Shown: positions 58,326 through 60,197 of the stretch, one piece after another
Numbering within the stretch: position 1 is the first letter of the stretch
Layout of the letters: each line of letters begins with the position of its first letter
Virus record (IMG/VR): IMGVR_UViG_3300025137_000038
Span: 1 to 60,197 of that record
Reading direction: 5' to 3' (one strand)
Origin: a virus
DNA length: 60,197 nt
Made by a program: the position numbers and the translations under genes
Notes under the pieces: generated by a model
What the model was told of the DNA's origin: nothing
The model's database searches: none
Seen by the model: the letters and a program-made list of their open reading frames with translations, nothing else

Positions 58326-60197
58326 ATGGCTGACTTTCCTCTCTATGACGAGTTCGGTGATCCAGTAAGAGATAAAAACGGTAAACCCGTTGTTGTCGGT
58401 GACAACGATCCTATTGTATCAACTGGAACAGGACAAGGCTTTCTAGACGAAGGCGGCAACTGGGTTCAGTACGGCATTGAAGGAGTAGCAGACGAATTAT
58501 CATTTGGAGATGGACTACCTCACGCAAGTGAGTTCGAAGGTTTAATAACTGAACCAAAAATATTTCCTATTGACGATACTACAAAGTCAATTGATGCAGT
58601 TGTACAAGGAATAGGATTAGACGAAAACGGATTTATTTCTGCAGAAGGTGGAGTTAACCTAGACGACTTAGATCCATTTGGTGGAGCAGGTCCAGAAGTA
58701 GAAGATATAAAAGCCACAGAGACAAGTACGTCTGCAAATAATACAAAACCCTTAACAATTACTATAGACAACGGCTGGTATGAAAGAAATAACCCATTAC
58801 ATTCGTTAGCCTCTTATACATATAATTTAGAATTGTATTTGTTAACTTATGAAGATTATAATAATTTTGTAAATGATCCAACATTTACTATTGAAAATAG
58901 TCCAGGACGTTTGTTAATTAAATCGGGTGGTGGAAACTATTCGATGAGAAACCCCCATTTTACAACAGATTTTTTCATTGATGATTTAGAAATTGATAGT
59001 GTTATAAGTCCAGGAGGCGGAAACAAAGGATCTGTTAACACAGGTGTAAGTTTTAAAATTACAGAACCTTATGGAATGACATTGTTAAACAGTTTAGTAC
59101 TAGCGGCAAATCATTTTGGTGCATACAATTATATTGAACAACCTTACTTGTTAAAAGTTAAAATTACTGGATACGATACAGAAGGTAAACCGGTAGGTAA
59201 TAAATGGTTAGGACAACGTGTAAGATATATCCCAATCAGACTTACAGATTTTAAATTTGGTGCAAGTGAACAAGGCACAACATATGATGTAACTGCAATT
59301 CCATATCACAGTATGGGCGTTCAAAGTACTGCATCAACTATTCCAGTTGACTTACAAATTGAAGCAAAAACAGTACATGACTTTTTTAATGTTGCATTAT
59401 CTGTTAACACAGGAGAGATGGAGCAACGAGGCGGCGGTCCACCTAATAGTCCATTAACACCAGTCAAACAATTAGAAAAAGGTTTAACAGGATACTTAAA
59501 TAAATTAGAAGATGATCACGTTAAAGCAAAGTTAAAAGGTGTTCCAGACATTTATGCTTTCGAAATTGATCCCGACATTTCAAAATCAAAGATTGTATTA
59601 CAAGAAGTTTTAGATTTATCTAAAACGAAAAATGATTCAGATCCTGCCAAAGTTGCACAACAAAGGTTTATGGAAAATTTAAACTTTGACGAATCAACTA
59701 AAACATATAGTATAAGAGCAGGAACAAGTATTATTAATACAGTACATAGTATATTACGTTCTTGCGAATATATGGTTAACCAAGTTGTTAGTGCAAACTT
59801 AAAAAATGTTGATAGTGCAACTGAAGGTTATGAAGAAGTAGAGGCTAAAGCAATTGACTTTTACAGAATTGTTCCTAAAATTACGTTAGGACCATATGAT
59901 AAGATTAGGAATGCTTATGCAAAATTAATTACATTTGTTATTAAGAAATATCAAATGACTGGTAAAGATTTTGAAAACTTAGGTCAAAAACGTGTTGAAT
60001 TAATATCAAAATACTATGATTATTTTTATACAGGAAAGAATAGAGATATAATAAGTTTTGATGTTGAATTTAATGCGGCTTACTTTCAGACATATACATA
60101 CAATATGTTAGAGAAAGCAGGATCATTTCCAACACCTTTAGCACAAACAAAATTAGACGAAGCATTACACGAAGGACAAACTGCGAAGACAGGTAAC
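58326..60197 (+). CDS. Large baseplate/virion structural protein, N-terminal part (cut by window edge)
   Basis: An open frame of 624 codons from the ATG at 58326, one base after the gp53 stop, running off the window. The N-terminus is acidic and Gly/Asp-rich (MADFPLYDEFGDPVRDKNG). From about 150 it has NPLHSLASYTYNLELYLLTYEDYNNF, a segment I associate with conserved marine T4-like baseplate proteins. Later segments (FKITEPYGMTLLNSLVLAANHFG, NTVHSILRSCEYMVNQV) suggest a virion structural protein. Some such genes are annotated as VrlC-like (memory, uncertain). No enzyme motif is seen. Confidence 0.7.
   Translation, partial: MADFPLYDEFGDPVRDKNGKPVVVGDNDPIVSTGTGQGFLDEGGNWVQYGIEGVADELSFGDGLPHASEFEGLITEPKIFPIDDTTKSIDAVVQGIGLDENGFISAEGGVNLDDLDPFGGAGPEVEDIKATETSTSANNTKPLTITIDNGWYERNNPLHSLASYTYNLELYLLTYEDYNNFVNDPTFTIENSPGRLLIKSGGGNYSMRNPHFTTDFFIDDLEIDSVISPGGGNKGSVNTGVSFKITEPYGMTLLNSLVLAANHFGAYNYIEQPYLLKVKITGYDTEGKPVGNKWLGQRVRYIPIRLTDFKFGASEQGTTYDVTAIPYHSMGVQSTASTIPVDLQIEAKTVHDFFNVALSVNTGEMEQRGGGPPNSPLTPVKQLEKGLTGYLNKLEDDHVKAKLKGVPDIYAFEIDPDISKSKIVLQEVLDLSKTKNDSDPAKVAQQRFMENLNFDESTKTYSIRAGTSIINTVHSILRSCEYMVNQVVSANLKNVDSATEGYEEVEAKAIDFYRIVPKITLGPYDKIRNAYAKLITFVIKKYQMTGKDFENLGQKRVELISKYYDYFYTGKNRDIISFDVEFNAAYFQTYTYNMLEKAGSFPTPLAQTKLDEALHEGQTAKTGN

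Noticed and set aside
1-60197. Photosynthesis genes, integrase or attachment sites
   Set aside because: None seen; nothing indicates a temperate phage or a cyanobacterial host in this window.

Overview
The window is an AT-rich piece of a contractile-tailed (T4-type) bacteriophage, most likely a marine myovirus related to the cyanophage/pelagimyophage branch. This rests on recognisable orthologues of T4 gp1, 4, 13, 14, 15, 16, 17, 18, 19, 20, 21, 22, 23, 26, 46, 47, 48, 53 and 55 in near-T4 module order, and on many T4-late-type promoter motifs (core TAAATA). The host is not shown directly. The low GC, the Tct-type uptake genes and the absence of any photosynthesis gene fit a marine alphaproteobacterium such as SAR11, but that is inference.

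Layout. Positions 1-1213 (minus strand) carry a truncated tctA and a complete tctC, a membrane and a periplasmic component of a tripartite tricarboxylate transporter, behind a hairpin-rich spacer. Positions 1.5-11.3 kb (minus) hold a large unknown virion-type protein, the large terminase, small unknown proteins, the small terminase, gp4, tail-tube-fold proteins and the tail tube. Positions 11.3-17.7 kb hold an oversized tail sheath, a small zinc protein (plus strand), dNMP kinase gp1, neck protein gp13 and an unknown conserved protein. Positions 17.8-20.4 kb (plus) are gp14-gp15. Positions 20.4-26 kb (minus) form an accessory operon: a glycosyltransferase-like protein, a DUF401-like permease, a coiled-coil protein, a 2OG-Fe(II) oxygenase, a U32-type iron-sulfur/methyltransferase fusion, and a conserved protein of unknown role. 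Positions 26-39.7 kb are tail fibre or adhesin genes. Positions 39.8-47.1 kb are the head module (small head proteins, gp23, 22, 21, core proteins, a second 2OG oxygenase, portal). Positions 47.2-50.6 kb carry the tape measure protein and, divergently, a gp26-like gene with a textbook -1 frameshift signal. Positions 50.56-51.04 kb have no convincing gene but contain a chain of hairpins and terminators. Positions 51-57 kb (minus) contain a PD-(D/E)XK nuclease, a small membrane protein, an adenylate-forming (ANL) enzyme, a histone-like basic protein, gp46/gp47 and the late sigma factor gp55. Positions 57-60 kb (plus) are baseplate genes gp48, gp53 and a long structural gene cut by the window end.

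How it works together. gp55 would direct late transcription from the TAAATA-type promoters that precede most structural operons, including two bidirectional promoter regions. Three minus-strand units end at terminators that all have UNCG tetraloops. The strongest unexpected observations are: (1) a probable programmed -1 frameshift at the end of the gp26-like gene (slippery T TTT TTC, 6-nt spacer, 12-nt stem) giving a 76-residue extension; (2) phage-borne TctC/TctA; (3) a U32-like/methyltransferase fusion beside a 2OG oxygenase and a DUF401 permease; (4) a phage-encoded ANL ligase; and (5) a short LAG motif shared by four otherwise different phage proteins.
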